Assembly: GCA_016700115.1 (NCBI GenBank)
Contig: CP064999.1
Span: forward strand, 930,001-994,000
Length of the DNA stretch: 64,000 bases
Source: Sphingobacteriales bacterium
GTDB taxonomy: Bacteria; Bacteroidota; Bacteroidia; Chitinophagales; UBA2359
Direction of reading: 5' to 3'
Position numbers and translations under genes: made by a program. The notes under the pieces are model-generated. The model did no database searches, was not told the DNA's origin, and saw only the letters and a program-made list of their open reading frames with translations. Below are positions 26,871 to 37,264 of the stretch, in pieces (position 1 is the first letter of the stretch; every line of letters begins with the position of its first letter).

Positions 26871-29800
26871 ATGAAAAATCTGTTCCTTTGCGCCTTATTC
26901 TTGGCAGTGATTTTGTGCACGACTTTTGTTGATGCCGCCGCCGCAATTCGATATGTAAAACCCACCGCCACCGGCACAGGTACCGGCAATAGCTGGGCAA
27001 ATGCCTCTGGCGATTTACAAGCTATGATTGATGCCTCAGCCGTAGGCGATGAAGTCTGGGTAGCCACAGGCACTTACAAACCCGGTGCATACCCTACAGG
27101 CTGTACCGGTTGCAGCACTACCCGCGATTATGCGTTTCTTATAAAATCCGGCGTATCGGTCTATGGCGGGTTTGCAGGTACAGAAAGCGCAAAAGATGAA
27201 AGAAATATTACCGCCAACCCCACCATACTCAGCGGCGACCTTAATGGCAATGATGTATTTGATATAAACAACGGCGGCTATCAAAGTGGCACAGGCGATG
27301 ATAATTGCCACCACGTAGTCGTTATGCGAGCCGCCACATCCGGTCATACTTCGGTGTTTGATGGTTTTTTAGTTACGGGGGGCAATGCCGACGGTACCGG
27401 AAATATTACGTTTAGCTCTGTAAATATTCCAAAAAATTCGGGTGGCGGTATGTATGCAAGGAACATATCCGGTTGTACCCAAACACTAACCAATAACAGC
27501 TTTTACAACAATATGGCTGGTTATGGTGGAGGTTTTTATTCTTTAAATTTTGGATCACAAACTATCTCTAACAACGCTTTTTACAACAACATAGTGAACA
27601 ATGCGGGCGGCGGGTTAGATTTAACCAATTACAATACCCAAATAGTTGACAACAACACCAGTTATAACAACAGGGCTGTCTCTGGAGGCGGGGCTTCAAT
27701 AGGTAATGTTTCGGGATCCCAAACAGTTACTAACAATGCTATATACAATAATGCCATTACCGGTACTGGCGGCGGGCTAAGTATTAGCAATAGTAACGCA
27801 TCCGGCCAGCAAACGATAACCAACAATACCATATACAATAACACTTCAACTAGTAATAGTGGGGGATTATATACAACTAACTTTGGCACACAAAACATTT
27901 CTAATAACACCATTTACAACAATACCGGTAGTAATACCGGCGGTGTTACATTGAGTAATTCGGGAACAAATGCTCAACAAACTTTTACACATAATACCGT
28001 TTTTAACAACACGGCCACTGGCAGCGGCGGGGGATTAACTACCTTAAACTACGGCACAACCCCCCAACAAACTATCGCTAACAATGCCATTTTCAATAAT
28101 TCAGCTGTTGGTGTAGGCGGCGGTATAAATATGGGTGGCAGTAGCGCATCGTCCCTGCAAACGATTATCAATAATACCATTTACAACAACACTGCTAATA
28201 GTAATGGAGGCGGGCTGTATGTTTCGAATTCAGGAACACAAAACTGCCACAACAACATTTTTTGGGCAAACAAAAAAGGAGCGAATAACAATGTTGCCGG
28301 TGCTGATATTCATGTGCAATCGGGAGTTACCACTTTTACCCACTGCCTTACCCAGCAAAACTCAACCTTTAGCAGCGGCACGGGTATCATTAACAACCAA
28401 AATCCCTTCTTTATAGACCCTGCCAACCCCGCCGGCGCAGATGGCATACACCGCACTGCCGATGATGGCTTGCGACTAAGTTCTTGTTCGCCGGCTATTA
28501 ATGCCGGAACTTCTACGGGTGCCCCAAGTACGGATATTATTGGCACAAGCCGTCCTCAATTTATCGAAATAGATATGGGTGCTTATGAAAGTACAACCAA
28601 TTACAGTGCCCCTCCCACGGCAGGAATTACCAACAACACGGGCACAACCGTACTCACCTGCATTACCACATCCATTAGTGTAACTGCCACAGGCGGAAGC
28701 AGCTATGCCTGGAGTGGCGGAGCAACCCCCAACACTGCCGACAACACTTTCACCACATCAGGCACATATACCGTTACGGTAACAAATTCGGGCGGTTGTA
28801 CGGCGACTGCAAGTGTCGTGGTTACTAACAACGACCCAACCACTGCCAATGCAGGTCCTAACCAATCTGTCAGCATAAGCTCAGCCACTATGGCAGCCAA
28901 TACACCCAGCTTTGGTTCAGCGGAATGGTCATTGGTAAGCGGCTCCGGTACTATTACCACGCCCGGCAGCCCCACCACCACCATCACCAATCTTGGGGTT
29001 GGCACCAATACTTTCCGATGGACAATCTTTAATGCACCATGTACGCCAAGCACAGACGATGTTGAGATAACTTACTCACCGGCTGTCAACCTCGTCTGCC
29101 CAATTAACAACACAGTCGGCTCTTGCCAAACTCAAGCAGCGGTTGATGCTGCTTTTGCAAATTGGCTGGCAACAGCATCTGCCGGTGGCGGGTGCGATGG
29201 TGTATTGACGAACAATAGTTCAGGCGCGCCCTCAGCCTGTGGCGGCTCAACAACAGTTACCTTTACCTACACCAGCACCTGCGGACCCCTCACAACCACC
29301 TGCCAGGCAACATTTACGGTGGCTGCTACAACATCTCCCACGCCGGTTTTTAGCAACTGCACCAACAACAGCGTCAACCTCGGCTGCAACCCTGCTAACC
29401 TTCCCTCATGTACTGCCATAACTTCGGGCAGTTTTGGTGGCAATGTTACGGCATCTAACTCCTGTGGCTCTGTGCCGGTTACCTGCTTGGCAGGTGAAAT
29501 TATTGCTAATGGATGTAATCGCACTCAGGTTTTCACCTTCGAGGCAACAGCTTGCGGGCAAACGGTTACCTGCACCCGAACTTTCAATTGGACTGTAGTA
29601 ACGCCGCCCTCTTTCAACGGCACCTGTGGAAACGGTGTTGTCAACCTTGGCTGCAACCCATTAACCCTTCCGAGCTGCAACCCCGACATTACAGCCTCCA
29701 ACCAATGCGGAGCGCTACCCGTAACCTGTAATATCGGTGCAATTACGGTAAATGGTTGTAACCGCAGTCAAACAATTACCTACATAGCAAACGCATCGGG

Positions 29801-32800
29801 CTGCGGCACTTTCAGCACTTGCATCAGGATTTTTAATTGGCAGGAAACAACGGCACCTGTGTTTGCCAACTGTGATAACACCTTTGACCTGGGCTGTAAT
29901 CCGGCAACCCTGCCCTCTTGTGCCAATGTTCAGACAACGCCCTTCGGTGGAGCAATTACTGCTACCAACGAGTGCGGCAATGTTTCCGGTATCACCTGCT
30001 CCCAGGGCAATATTGAGAGCGACGGTTGCAACCGTAGCCAAACATTTACCTTCACATTAACCGGCTGTGGATTCACCACCACTTGCACTCGTACTTTCAC
30101 TTGGTCGGTGGACCCGACTGCTACATTAACCTGTCCGAACAATACCACCACTGCTGCCGGTCAGACCCAAACGGCTATTGATATAGCGTTTAACAATTGG
30201 TTGGCGAGTGCCGGCTATTCAGGCGGTTGCGGCGGGGTTTTAAGCAACAACAACACAGGTGCTCCATCTGCTTGCGGAGGCTCTGCAATGGTTACTTTTA
30301 CCTTAGACCTTCCCTGCCAAACCGATAAGACCTGCCAGGCAACTTTTACAGTGGCAGAACTCAATGCCCCGACTGGAACATTGTCTATAGTCAACAGCAG
30401 TTGTACTGCCTGCACTGTTAGCGGTGGCAGCATTGCCATAGGCTCAGTAAGCGGCACCGGCGGCACAATTGAATATTCTACCAACAACGGCACAAACTGG
30501 AGCAGCAGTTTACCCACGTACAATCAAACCGGTCCGCCACAAACCATTCTCGCCAGTGTGCTGGCAGCCAATGGCTGCAGGAGCAATGCTGTACAAGTAG
30601 GCATAACCGCTCCCGGCACTTGCCCACCGCCGCCTTCCGCAAGCATTACCGGCACAACAACCGGCTGCAACAGCGTTACTTTAACCGCTTCGGGAGGGTC
30701 AGGTTATGTGTGGAGCGGGGGCGCTACCCCAGCATCGGCATCGAACACCTTTACCACATCGGGTAGTTATACGGTTACAGTAACCGGTTCGGGGGGGTGT
30801 ACAGCTACAGCAAGTGCTGTGGTAACCATCACCCCAAACACCTCTAATACCACGACCATCAATGCCTGCGATAGCTATTTATGGTCGGTAAACGGTTCTA
30901 CCTACAACGCCTCGGGTACTTATACTTCTGTTAGCGGATGCCATACCGAAATATTGAACCTCACCATCACCGCAAACACCTCCAATACCACGACCATCAA
31001 TGCTTGCGGCAGCTACTTGTGGGCGGTAAACGGTACTACCTACAACGCTTCGGGTACTTACACTTCTGTTAGCGGATGCCATACCGAAATACTGAACCTG
31101 GCCATCACCGCAAACACCTCCAATACCACGACCATCAATGCTTGCGGCAGCTACTTGTGGGCGGTAAACGGCACTACCTATAACGCTTCGGGCACTTATT
31201 CTTCTGTTAGCGGATGCCATACCGAAATTCTGAACCTCGCCATCACCGAAAACACCTCCAATACCACGACCATCAATGCCTGCGGCAATTACTTGTGGGC
31301 GGTAAATGGGACTACCTACAACGCTTCGGGTACTTACACTTCTGTTAGTGGATGCCATACCGAAATATTGAACCTCACCATCACCGAAAACACCTCTAAC
31401 ACAACTACCATAAGTGCCTGCGGCAGCTACTTGTGGTCGGTAAACGGTACTACCTACAACGCTTCGGGCACTTACACTTCTGTTAGTGGATGCCATACTG
31501 AAATACTGAACCTCACCATCACCGCAAGTACCTCTAACACGACTACCATTACCACCTGCGATAGCTATTTGTGGTCGGTAAATGGGACTACCTACAACGC
31601 TTCGGGTACTTATTCTTCTGTTAGCGGATGCCATACCGAAATATTGAACCTCACCATCACCGAAAACACCTCTAATACCACGATCATCAATGCCTGCGGC
31701 AGTTACTTATGGGCAGTAAACGGCACTACCTACAACGCTTCGGGTACTTTTACTTCTGTTAGCGGATGCCATACCGAAATATTGAACCTCACCATTACCG
31801 AAAACACCTCTAATACCACGACCATCAATGCCTGCGGCAACTACTTGTGGGCGGTAAACGGCACTACCTACAACGCTTCGGGTACTTACACTTCTGTTAG
31901 CGGATGCCATACCGAGATATTGAACCTCACCATCACCGCAAACACCTCCAATACCACGACCATCAATACCTGCGGCAGCTACTTGTGGGCGGTAAACGGC
32001 ACTACCTACAACGCTTCGGGTACTTTTACTTCTGTTAGCGGATGCCATACCGAAATATTGAACCTCACCATTACCGAAAACACCTCTAATACCACGACCA
32101 TCAATGCCTGCGGCAACTACTTGTGGGCGGTAAATGGGACTACCTACAACGCTTCGGGTACTTACACTTCTGTTAGTGGATGCCATACCGAGATATTGAA
32201 CCTCACCATCACCGCAAACACCTCCAATACCACGACCATCAATACCTGCGGCAGCTACTTGTGGGCGGTAAACGGTACTACCTACAACACTTCGGGTACT
32301 TACACTTCTGTTAGTGGATGCCATACCGAAATACTGAACCTGACTATCACCGCAAATACCTCAAATACCACGACCATCAATGCTTGCGGCAGCTACTTGT
32401 GGGCGGTAAACGGTACTACCTACAACGCTTCGGGTACTTATACTTCTGTTAACGGATGCCATACCGAAATATTGAACCTCACCATCACCGCAAGTACCTC
32501 TAACACGACTACCATTACCACCTGCGATAGCTATTTATGGTCGGTAAACGGAACTACCTACAACGCCTCGGGTACTTATACTTCTGTTAGTGGATGCCAT
32601 ACCGAAATTCTGAACCTGACCATCACAGGCCCCTGTGTAGATTGTCTTGGTGAGCCGGGAGGGCTTGCACTGCCCGGCACTCCTTGTGACGATGGCAACC
32701 CTGAAACCGTAAACGACCTATTTGGCACTGATTGTACCTGTGCCGGCACACCTGTAAGCACACTTTGTAATTTAGGCGCAACTCTCAATGGAACAGAAAA

Positions 32801-34007
32801 CCTATGTACCGGAGGGATAATAGGATTAATTGCCACCGGAGGTAATATGTATCAATGGAGCGGACCAAATGGCTATACTTCATCAAGCGGAGGCAGTATC
32901 ATCAGAACCTATGCCAATGTGAACATGAGCGGCACTTATACCGTAACCATCACCAACAATACGTGTGTGGACGTATTGAGCATTGTCGTAACCGTTCACC
33001 CCATTCCATCTGCTACCTTGAGCGGAAGTTCATCCATCTGTTCGGGAGGAACAATAACACTCACCGCACCTGCCGGGTCAGACTCGTACCAATGGAGCGG
33101 TCCGAATGGTTTTTCCACCAATACCGGAAGCAGCAATACGTTGGTTCGCACGGATGTCAACACCACCATGTCAGGACAGTATAAAGTAACCGTTACCAAT
33201 TCCGGAGGCTGTACAGCTACGGCAAGTCGTAATGTTACTGTTAACGCCGTAACAAATGCCGCCGTAACCCCAACTGCCACAAATACAAGTTTCTGCTCCA
33301 ATACTGATGTGGTGTTTGCTGCCACTACTTCGGGTGTATCTTATGAATGGAGCGGACCCGGAGGTTTTACGGCCAATACTGCTGCAATCAGCGCGCCACC
33401 TGTTGCCGGAGCATATAAAGTAACAGTTACCAATGCAGATGGTTGTATTTCAACGGCTACCCGTAATGCCACAATAGTTGCTGTACCAAATGCAGCGATT
33501 ACCGGTAACCTGAATGTATGTGCCGGCGGGAAAGTATTGCTGATGGCCTCCGGTGGGAATTCGTACAACTGGAGCGGCCCGGGTGGATTTACGCATACAG
33601 GAAGCAACGTTTTGAGAAATAATGCAACCTTTGCAATGTCGGGAACTTATACGGTAACTGTAACCGGCAGCGGAGGTTGCAAATCCACCGCAAGCGTAGT
33701 TGTTACAGTATCTGCCTGCAAAAACGGTGAAGAACAGATAGCTTTAGAATCTCTGTTTGCTTATCCCAACCCAACCGGCAATCTGACAATAATTACCTTT
33801 ACCGCTCTCAAAGCAGAACTCATGTATTTGTCAATATATGCCGTTGACGGAAGGGAAGTTGCCGTCTTATTCAACGGAATGACTGAGGCAGAAACTCCCT
33901 ACGAATTTATGTTTGATGCCAACGAGTTGCCTTCAGGTACTTACTACGCAATGCTTCGCCGGGCCGACGGAGCTACGCAACAACTAAAATTGTTGGTGGT
34001 GAGGTAA
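26871..34007 (+). CDS. Giant repeat-rich T9SS surface protein with beta-helix
   Basis: It has a signal peptide (MKNLFLCALFLAVILCTTF) and 2,378 residues. Residues ~24-570 read as a right-handed parallel beta-helix with PMP-like repeats (TNNTIYNNTA, GGGL) opening YVKPTATGTGTGNSWANAS. Ig/HYR-like modules follow, with paired-cysteine blocks (NLGCNPATLPSC). Thirteen near-identical 46-residue repeats span 1323-1920. After them come several Ig-like units (WSGPGGFT..., KVTVTNSGGCTATAS) and a T9SS type A C-terminal domain (FAYPNPTGNLTIITFTA ... LKLLVVR). It is inferred to be a secreted, cell-surface adhesin or matrix protein. Each 46-residue repeat has two cysteines (AC.SYLW and SGCHTE), which may form intra-repeat disulfides. 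It is preceded by the HTCS gene and followed by a strong terminator. Confidence 0.88.
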   Translation: MKNLFLCALFLAVILCTTFVDAAAAIRYVKPTATGTGTGNSWANASGDLQAMIDASAVGDEVWVATGTYKPGAYPTGCTGCSTTRDYAFLIKSGVSVYGGFAGTESAKDERNITANPTILSGDLNGNDVFDINNGGYQSGTGDDNCHHVVVMRAATSGHTSVFDGFLVTGGNADGTGNITFSSVNIPKNSGGGMYARNISGCTQTLTNNSFYNNMAGYGGGFYSLNFGSQTISNNAFYNNIVNNAGGGLDLTNYNTQIVDNNTSYNNRAVSGGGASIGNVSGSQTVTNNAIYNNAITGTGGGLSISNSNASGQQTITNNTIYNNTSTSNSGGLYTTNFGTQNISNNTIYNNTGSNTGGVTLSNSGTNAQQTFTHNTVFNNTATGSGGGLTTLNYGTTPQQTIANNAIFNNSAVGVGGGINMGGSSASSLQTIINNTIYNNTANSNGGGLYVSNSGTQNCHNNIFWANKKGANNNVAGADIHVQSGVTTFTHCLTQQNSTFSSGTGIINNQNPFFIDPANPAGADGIHRTADDGLRLSSCSPAINAGTSTGAPSTDIIGTSRPQFIEIDMGAYESTTNYSAPPTAGITNNTGTTVLTCITTSISVTATGGSSYAWSGGATPNTADNTFTTSGTYTVTVTNSGGCTATASVVVTNNDPTTANAGPNQSVSISSATMAANTPSFGSAEWSLVSGSGTITTPGSPTTTITNLGVGTNTFRWTIFNAPCTPSTDDVEITYSPAVNLVCPINNTVGSCQTQAAVDAAFANWLATASAGGGCDGVLTNNSSGAPSACGGSTTVTFTYTSTCGPLTTTCQATFTVAATTSPTPVFSNCTNNSVNLGCNPANLPSCTAITSGSFGGNVTASNSCGSVPVTCLAGEIIANGCNRTQVFTFEATACGQTVTCTRTFNWTVVTPPSFNGTCGNGVVNLGCNPLTLPSCNPDITASNQCGALPVTCNIGAITVNGCNRSQTITYIANASGCGTFSTCIRIFNWQETTAPVFANCDNTFDLGCNPATLPSCANVQTTPFGGAITATNECGNVSGITCSQGNIESDGCNRSQTFTFTLTGCGFTTTCTRTFTWSVDPTATLTCPNNTTTAAGQTQTAIDIAFNNWLASAGYSGGCGGVLSNNNTGAPSACGGSAMVTFTLDLPCQTDKTCQATFTVAELNAPTGTLSIVNSSCTACTVSGGSIAIGSVSGTGGTIEYSTNNGTNWSSSLPTYNQTGPPQTILASVLAANGCRSNAVQVGITAPGTCPPPPSASITGTTTGCNSVTLTASGGSGYVWSGGATPASASNTFTTSGSYTVTVTGSGGCTATASAVVTITPNTSNTTTINACDSYLWSVNGSTYNASGTYTSVSGCHTEILNLTITANTSNTTTINACGSYLWAVNGTTYNASGTYTSVSGCHTEILNLAITANTSNTTTINACGSYLWAVNGTTYNASGTYSSVSGCHTEILNLAITENTSNTTTINACGNYLWAVNGTTYNASGTYTSVSGCHTEILNLTITENTSNTTTISACGSYLWSVNGTTYNASGTYTSVSGCHTEILNLTITASTSNTTTITTCDSYLWSVNGTTYNASGTYSSVSGCHTEILNLTITENTSNTTIINACGSYLWAVNGTTYNASGTFTSVSGCHTEILNLTITENTSNTTTINACGNYLWAVNGTTYNASGTYTSVSGCHTEILNLTITANTSNTTTINTCGSYLWAVNGTTYNASGTFTSVSGCHTEILNLTITENTSNTTTINACGNYLWAVNGTTYNASGTYTSVSGCHTEILNLTITANTSNTTTINTCGSYLWAVNGTTYNTSGTYTSVSGCHTEILNLTITANTSNTTTINACGSYLWAVNGTTYNASGTYTSVNGCHTEILNLTITASTSNTTTITTCDSYLWSVNGTTYNASGTYTSVSGCHTEILNLTITGPCVDCLGEPGGLALPGTPCDDGNPETVNDLFGTDCTCAGTPVSTLCNLGATLNGTENLCTGGIIGLIATGGNMYQWSGPNGYTSSSGGSIIRTYANVNMSGTYTVTITNNTCVDVLSIVVTVHPIPSATLSGSSSICSGGTITLTAPAGSDSYQWSGPNGFSTNTGSSNTLVRTDVNTTMSGQYKVTVTNSGGCTATASRNVTVNAVTNAAVTPTATNTSFCSNTDVVFAATTSGVSYEWSGPGGFTANTAAISAPPVAGAYKVTVTNADGCISTATRNATIVAVPNAAITGNLNVCAGGKVLLMASGGNSYNWSGPGGFTHTGSNVLRNNATFAMSGTYTVTVTGSGGCKSTASVVVTVSACKNGEEQIALESLFAYPNPTGNLTIITFTALKAELMYLSIYAVDGREVAVLFNGMTEAETPYEFMFDANELPSGTYYAMLRRADGATQQLKLLVVR
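30837..32630 (+). repeat. Thirteen tandem 138-bp (46-aa) repeats
   Basis: Units start at NTSNTTT/STSNTTT and end with ILNLTIT plus A, E or G. All thirteen are exactly 138 bp with no frame change and no spacers. Units 7-8 and 9-10 share diagnostic variants (TFTS with ITE, then GNYLW with ITA), so a 276-bp dimer was itself duplicated. Units 6 and 13 share the STSNTTTITTCDSYLW variant. Confidence 0.95.
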
Positions 34008-34072
34008 GAAAACGGAGACTCTTGCTTGACGGATATCGTTCTTTAATCTAAACCTGTCCATCTGAAATCATA

Positions 34073-34115
34073 AAATCCCCTTGTGTTATGGGTAATGCCG
34101 TACACAAGGGGATTT
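34073..34115 (+). terminator. Terminator of the giant surface protein gene
   Basis: Perfect 14-bp stem AAATCCCCTTGTGT (34073-34086) / ACACAAGGGGATTT (34102-34115), about 65 bp after the stop codon, followed by a T-rich run (CTATTTTCT). Confidence 0.75.
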
Positions 34116-34959
34116 CTATTTTCTACAAGTCGGTAAGGTGGCAGGGTAGCAGTTGAGCTATTGACAGTTAACGTCAGTGAGTTCCGATACTTATATCAGA
34201 GTTACCTAAAGGCTCATTTAATACGAGATACTAACTTATTTTACTGCAATGAATATCTTAAATCGCAAAAAATTCTGACAAAATAGCGTGATTAGAATGA
34301 TCTCATACAAACAAGTAATCCGCAATAAACCCATGCTGAAAGCACCCCGCTCAAAACACCATGGTGTCAATTTTGCCAACCGGTAAATAAAAAAAGGGGG
34401 GCTTGCATCAAAAAGTGGTGACCCCTGTCTTGTTTTAACTCTATCCCTATCGGGTTTTATTAGAAATGGTGAAAAAAGGAGGCGAAAAAAAAAGTCAATT
34501 TTTCTAATTTTAATTGACATTTTACCCTCAAAAATTGCAATTTTAAGGAGTAAAAAAGCAATAAAAACCCTTAAAACCGATTTAAAATTCAAGGAAACTG
34601 CAATTTCGAAGGCAAAAATTATTCTTTTTACGAAGGGAAAAACAATTAAAGCGAATAAAATGGTAATTAAACTCCTGAATGAAGTAAGAAATGACCCATT
34701 TCTTGTTTTAAAAGTGTTTGCGATTATAATAAAAATTGCTTCGAAGTCAATAAAAATCCTTTCAAAGTCAATAAAAACCGGCAATTTTTCAGCAATTCTT
34801 TAAATATGTTGCACTTGGGGGCAACCTATTTCAGCCGGTGCGTTTTCAGACCATAACTAACGGTTTTGTTTACAAACAGCGGGTTAGTCTGGTTGGTTTG
34901 AAATCTGAAAAGTAGGGAATGAGAGGGAGAAAATTAGAATAGAGACCCAAAAAATGCGG
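34116..34959. other. AT-rich 840-bp region, open on both strands, no recognised gene
   Basis: On the minus strand 34236-34784 is open for 182 codons, and on the plus strand a Lys/Ile-rich frame is open through roughly 34500-34803 (ending GNFSAIL). Neither encodes a recognisable domain, and both are dominated by low-complexity A/T-rich words such as repeated TCAATAAAAA(T/A)CC and AAAGTCAATAAAA. I consider it non-coding or decayed, with a small chance of a short lineage-specific gene. Confidence 0.4.
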
Positions 34960-35694
34960 TTATTCCCATTCCATTGCCGTTTCGACATTGAGTTTTCGGT
35001 AAACGACTTTGGAGGCTTCTTTTTCGGCATCTTTTTTATTGCGCCCTTCCCCGCTTCCCATCAATTCGCCGTCTATAAAAGCCCCGACGACGAAGATTCT
35101 GATTTTGTTGACGTTTTTTTCTTCCAATACCTCAAAAATAAGTTCTTTTTCGTAGCGTTGCGACCATTCAAACAAGCGGCTTTTGTAGTTGATGTCTAAG
35201 TTTTGAAGGTCGTCGAGACTGATATAGGGCACCATGATTCTGTTCAGAATAAACTCTTTACAGGTTTTAAAGCCGGCATCGAGGTAAATAGCGCCAATCA
35301 GCGCTTCAAGCGCATTGCCCAGGATGGTACTGTTGATGGTAACAAACCCCCGGTGATAGTCAATCAATTGCTGAAGGTTGAGTTCGCGCCCGATTTCTCC
35401 CAATCGTTTTCGGTTTACGATTTTAGAGCGCATTTCGGTCAAAAATCCTTCTCCGCGCAGGGGATATTTCATAAACAAATATTCCGAGATAACGGTATCT
35501 AAAACGGCATCGCCCAAAAATTCAAGCCTTTCGTTGCTGGTATGGGTATCTGTTGATTTGGAGCTGTGCTTAAACGCCATTAAATAAACTGAAAGGTTGA
35601 TGGGTGTAAATCCCAGCAACTCGCGAAGGAATGCGACTTTTCTTCTTTGCGAAGCGAGGTAACGGTTAAATAGCTTTTTTAAGACTTTAAACAA
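34960..35694 (-). CDS. rnc: Ribonuclease III
   Basis: The endonuclease domain carries the family signature NERLEFLGDAVLD (residues 54-66) with catalytic E58 and D62, and the second site NALEALIGAIYLDAG with E130. The position equivalent to E. coli Asp114 is Asn127. To my recollection this substitution is common in Bacteroidota, so it is not taken as loss of function. Residues ~170-240 form a double-stranded-RNA-binding domain (GEGRNKKDAEKEASKVVYRK). It processes rRNA precursors and structured RNAs. It lies 24 bp downstream of fabF in the classical acpP-fabF-rnc order. Confidence 0.95.
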   Translation of the reverse strand: MFKVLKKLFNRYLASQRRKVAFLRELLGFTPINLSVYLMAFKHSSKSTDTHTSNERLEFLGDAVLDTVISEYLFMKYPLRGEGFLTEMRSKIVNRKRLGEIGRELNLQQLIDYHRGFVTINSTILGNALEALIGAIYLDAGFKTCKEFILNRIMVPYISLDDLQNLDINYKSRLFEWSQRYEKELIFEVLEEKNVNKIRIFVVGAFIDGELMGSGEGRNKKDAEKEASKVVYRKLNVETAMEWE

Positions 35695-35718
35695 AGGATC
35701 TTGAAGTTAAAAGGTAAA

Positions 35719-36984
35719 TCAGGCTTTTTTAAAGATGACGGAAGCATTATGCCCGCCAAATCCAAAAGTGTTGCTGATGGCAGCCCTGATGGGTCGTTTT
35801 TGAGCTTTGTTAAATGTAAAATTGAGTTTGGGGTCAAATTCGGGGTCGTCCGTAAAATGGTTGATTGTTGGAGGAACGGTATCGTGTTTGACGGCCATAA
35901 TGCTGGCGATGGCTTCAATAGCACCTGCTGCCCCCAAAAGGTGTCCGGTCATAGATTTTGTCGAACTGATGTTGAGCCGGTAGGCGTGTTCGCCAAACAC
36001 ATTGAGAATGGCTTTTGATTCGCTCACATCGCCCAACGGGGTAGAAGTTCCGTGAACATTGATATAATCAATTTCGGAGGGAGCAATGCCGGCATCGCCA
36101 AGGGCATCTTTCATGACCAGTACCGCCCCTAATCCTTCGGGATGGGGTGCGGTAATATGGTTGGCATCTGCGCTCATTCCGCCGCCGGTCATTTCTGCAT
36201 AAATGGTCGCACCGCGCTTTACGGCATGTTCGTATTCTTCGAGGATAATAGCACCGGCACCCTCACCCAACACAAAACCATCGCGGTCGAGGTCGAAAGG
36301 ACGGGAAGCTGTTTCAGGGCTTTCGTTTCTTTCAGAAAGGGCTTTCATGACGCTAAACCCGCCAACGCCTGCTTCGGTAACAGAGGCTTCTGCACCTCCA
36401 ACGACAATGGCATTTGCCCTTCCCAGGCGGAGATAGGTAAACGCATCTATCAGTGCATTGGTAGAAGAAGCACAAGCCGAAACAACAGCAAAGTTGGGTC
36501 CCCGAAATCCGTGTTTGATGGAAATATGTCCGGCGGCAATGTCCAAAATCATTTTGGGGATAAAAAACGGGTTAAATCTTGGTTGTGTGCTTCCGCTTTG
36601 TACTTGCTGCCAGAAATCGAACAATTGTTCCTGAAACGTGCTGATGCCGCCAATGCCTGAAGAAAAAATGACACCTACTCTGTTTTTGTCTATATCCGGA
36701 TGGTCTAATCCGGCATCAGCAATGGCTTCATCGGCAACAGCGATGGCATATTGGGCAAAAAGGTCTAATTTGCGGGCTTCTTTTCGTCCAAAAATAGCAT
36801 CGCCATCAAAGTTCTTTACTTCGCAGGCAAAGCGGGTTTTAAAGTTCGTGGCATCAAATTTGGTAATAGGGGCAGCTCCGCTCACGCCATTGACTAAAGA
36901 TTGCCAGTATTCACCGACGTTGTTACCTAAGGGGGTAATGGCACCCAATCCGGTTACAACAACTCTTTTCAGGGTAACTTGCAT
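35719..36984 (-). CDS. fabF: Beta-ketoacyl-[acyl carrier protein] synthase II
   Basis: A 421-residue condensing enzyme of the thiolase fold. The catalytic triad is clear: Cys171 in VVSACASSTNALIDAF, His311 in NVHGTSTPLGD and His348 in KSMTGHLLGAAGAIEA. It elongates acyl-ACP with malonyl-ACP in type II fatty acid synthesis. The start MQVTLKRVVVTGLGAITPLG is standard. acpP lies 280 bp upstream on the same strand, separated by a terminator-like hairpin, so fabF-rnc may be transcribed partly by read-through. Confidence 0.96.
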   Translation of the reverse strand: MQVTLKRVVVTGLGAITPLGNNVGEYWQSLVNGVSGAAPITKFDATNFKTRFACEVKNFDGDAIFGRKEARKLDLFAQYAIAVADEAIADAGLDHPDIDKNRVGVIFSSGIGGISTFQEQLFDFWQQVQSGSTQPRFNPFFIPKMILDIAAGHISIKHGFRGPNFAVVSACASSTNALIDAFTYLRLGRANAIVVGGAEASVTEAGVGGFSVMKALSERNESPETASRPFDLDRDGFVLGEGAGAIILEEYEHAVKRGATIYAEMTGGGMSADANHITAPHPEGLGAVLVMKDALGDAGIAPSEIDYINVHGTSTPLGDVSESKAILNVFGEHAYRLNISSTKSMTGHLLGAAGAIEAIASIMAVKHDTVPPTINHFTDDPEFDPKLNFTFNKAQKRPIRAAISNTFGFGGHNASVIFKKA

Positions 36985-37059
36985 GTCTAATTCGGGTTGT
37001 TTAATTTAAACTTTTCGAAAAATTGGTTAAAGTTCTGTGTTGAGTGCATAAAACAGAAA

Positions 37060-37101
37060 GACTACCAAGTTCGCTTCAAAAAAGAGGCGAAACCGGTAGT
37101 C
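37060..37101 (-). terminator. Attenuator/terminator hairpin between acpP and fabF
   Basis: Two nested stems, GACTACC/GGTAGTC (37060-37066 / 37095-37101) and TTCGC/GCGAA (37070-37074 / 37087-37091). Read on the minus strand, the hairpin is followed by a T-rich stretch (TTTCTGTTTTATG). It would let acpP be made in excess over fabF and rnc. Confidence 0.5.
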
Positions 37102-37264
37102 CTGTTGAATCAGCGGTCATTGACTGCTTGAATATTGCCAATAAGTTTCAAAAACATTTTTCTGTTAAAAAGGTATTTTTAAACTTTTACCACATAAAAC
37201 AAAGTCCGGTTGCTAAAGACATGAACCTTTGAGTTTGAGGGTATTGACAGGAGTTGGGACTTGT

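Noticed and set aside
30879..32324. Two long minus-strand frames (30879-31634 and 31707-32324) with repetitive translation
   Set aside because: They are mirror images of the 138-bp repeats in the plus-strand T9SS gene and have no independent start, motif or codon support.
30837..32630. Regular array that could be mistaken for a CRISPR
   Set aside because: The 138-bp units are contiguous, in frame, and without spacers; the sequence is protein-coding.
34236..34784. 182-codon minus-strand frame as a membrane protein gene
   Set aside because: The composition is dominated by Phe/Ile from A/T-rich DNA, and the opposite strand is also open; no motif supports it. Kept only as an unexplained region.
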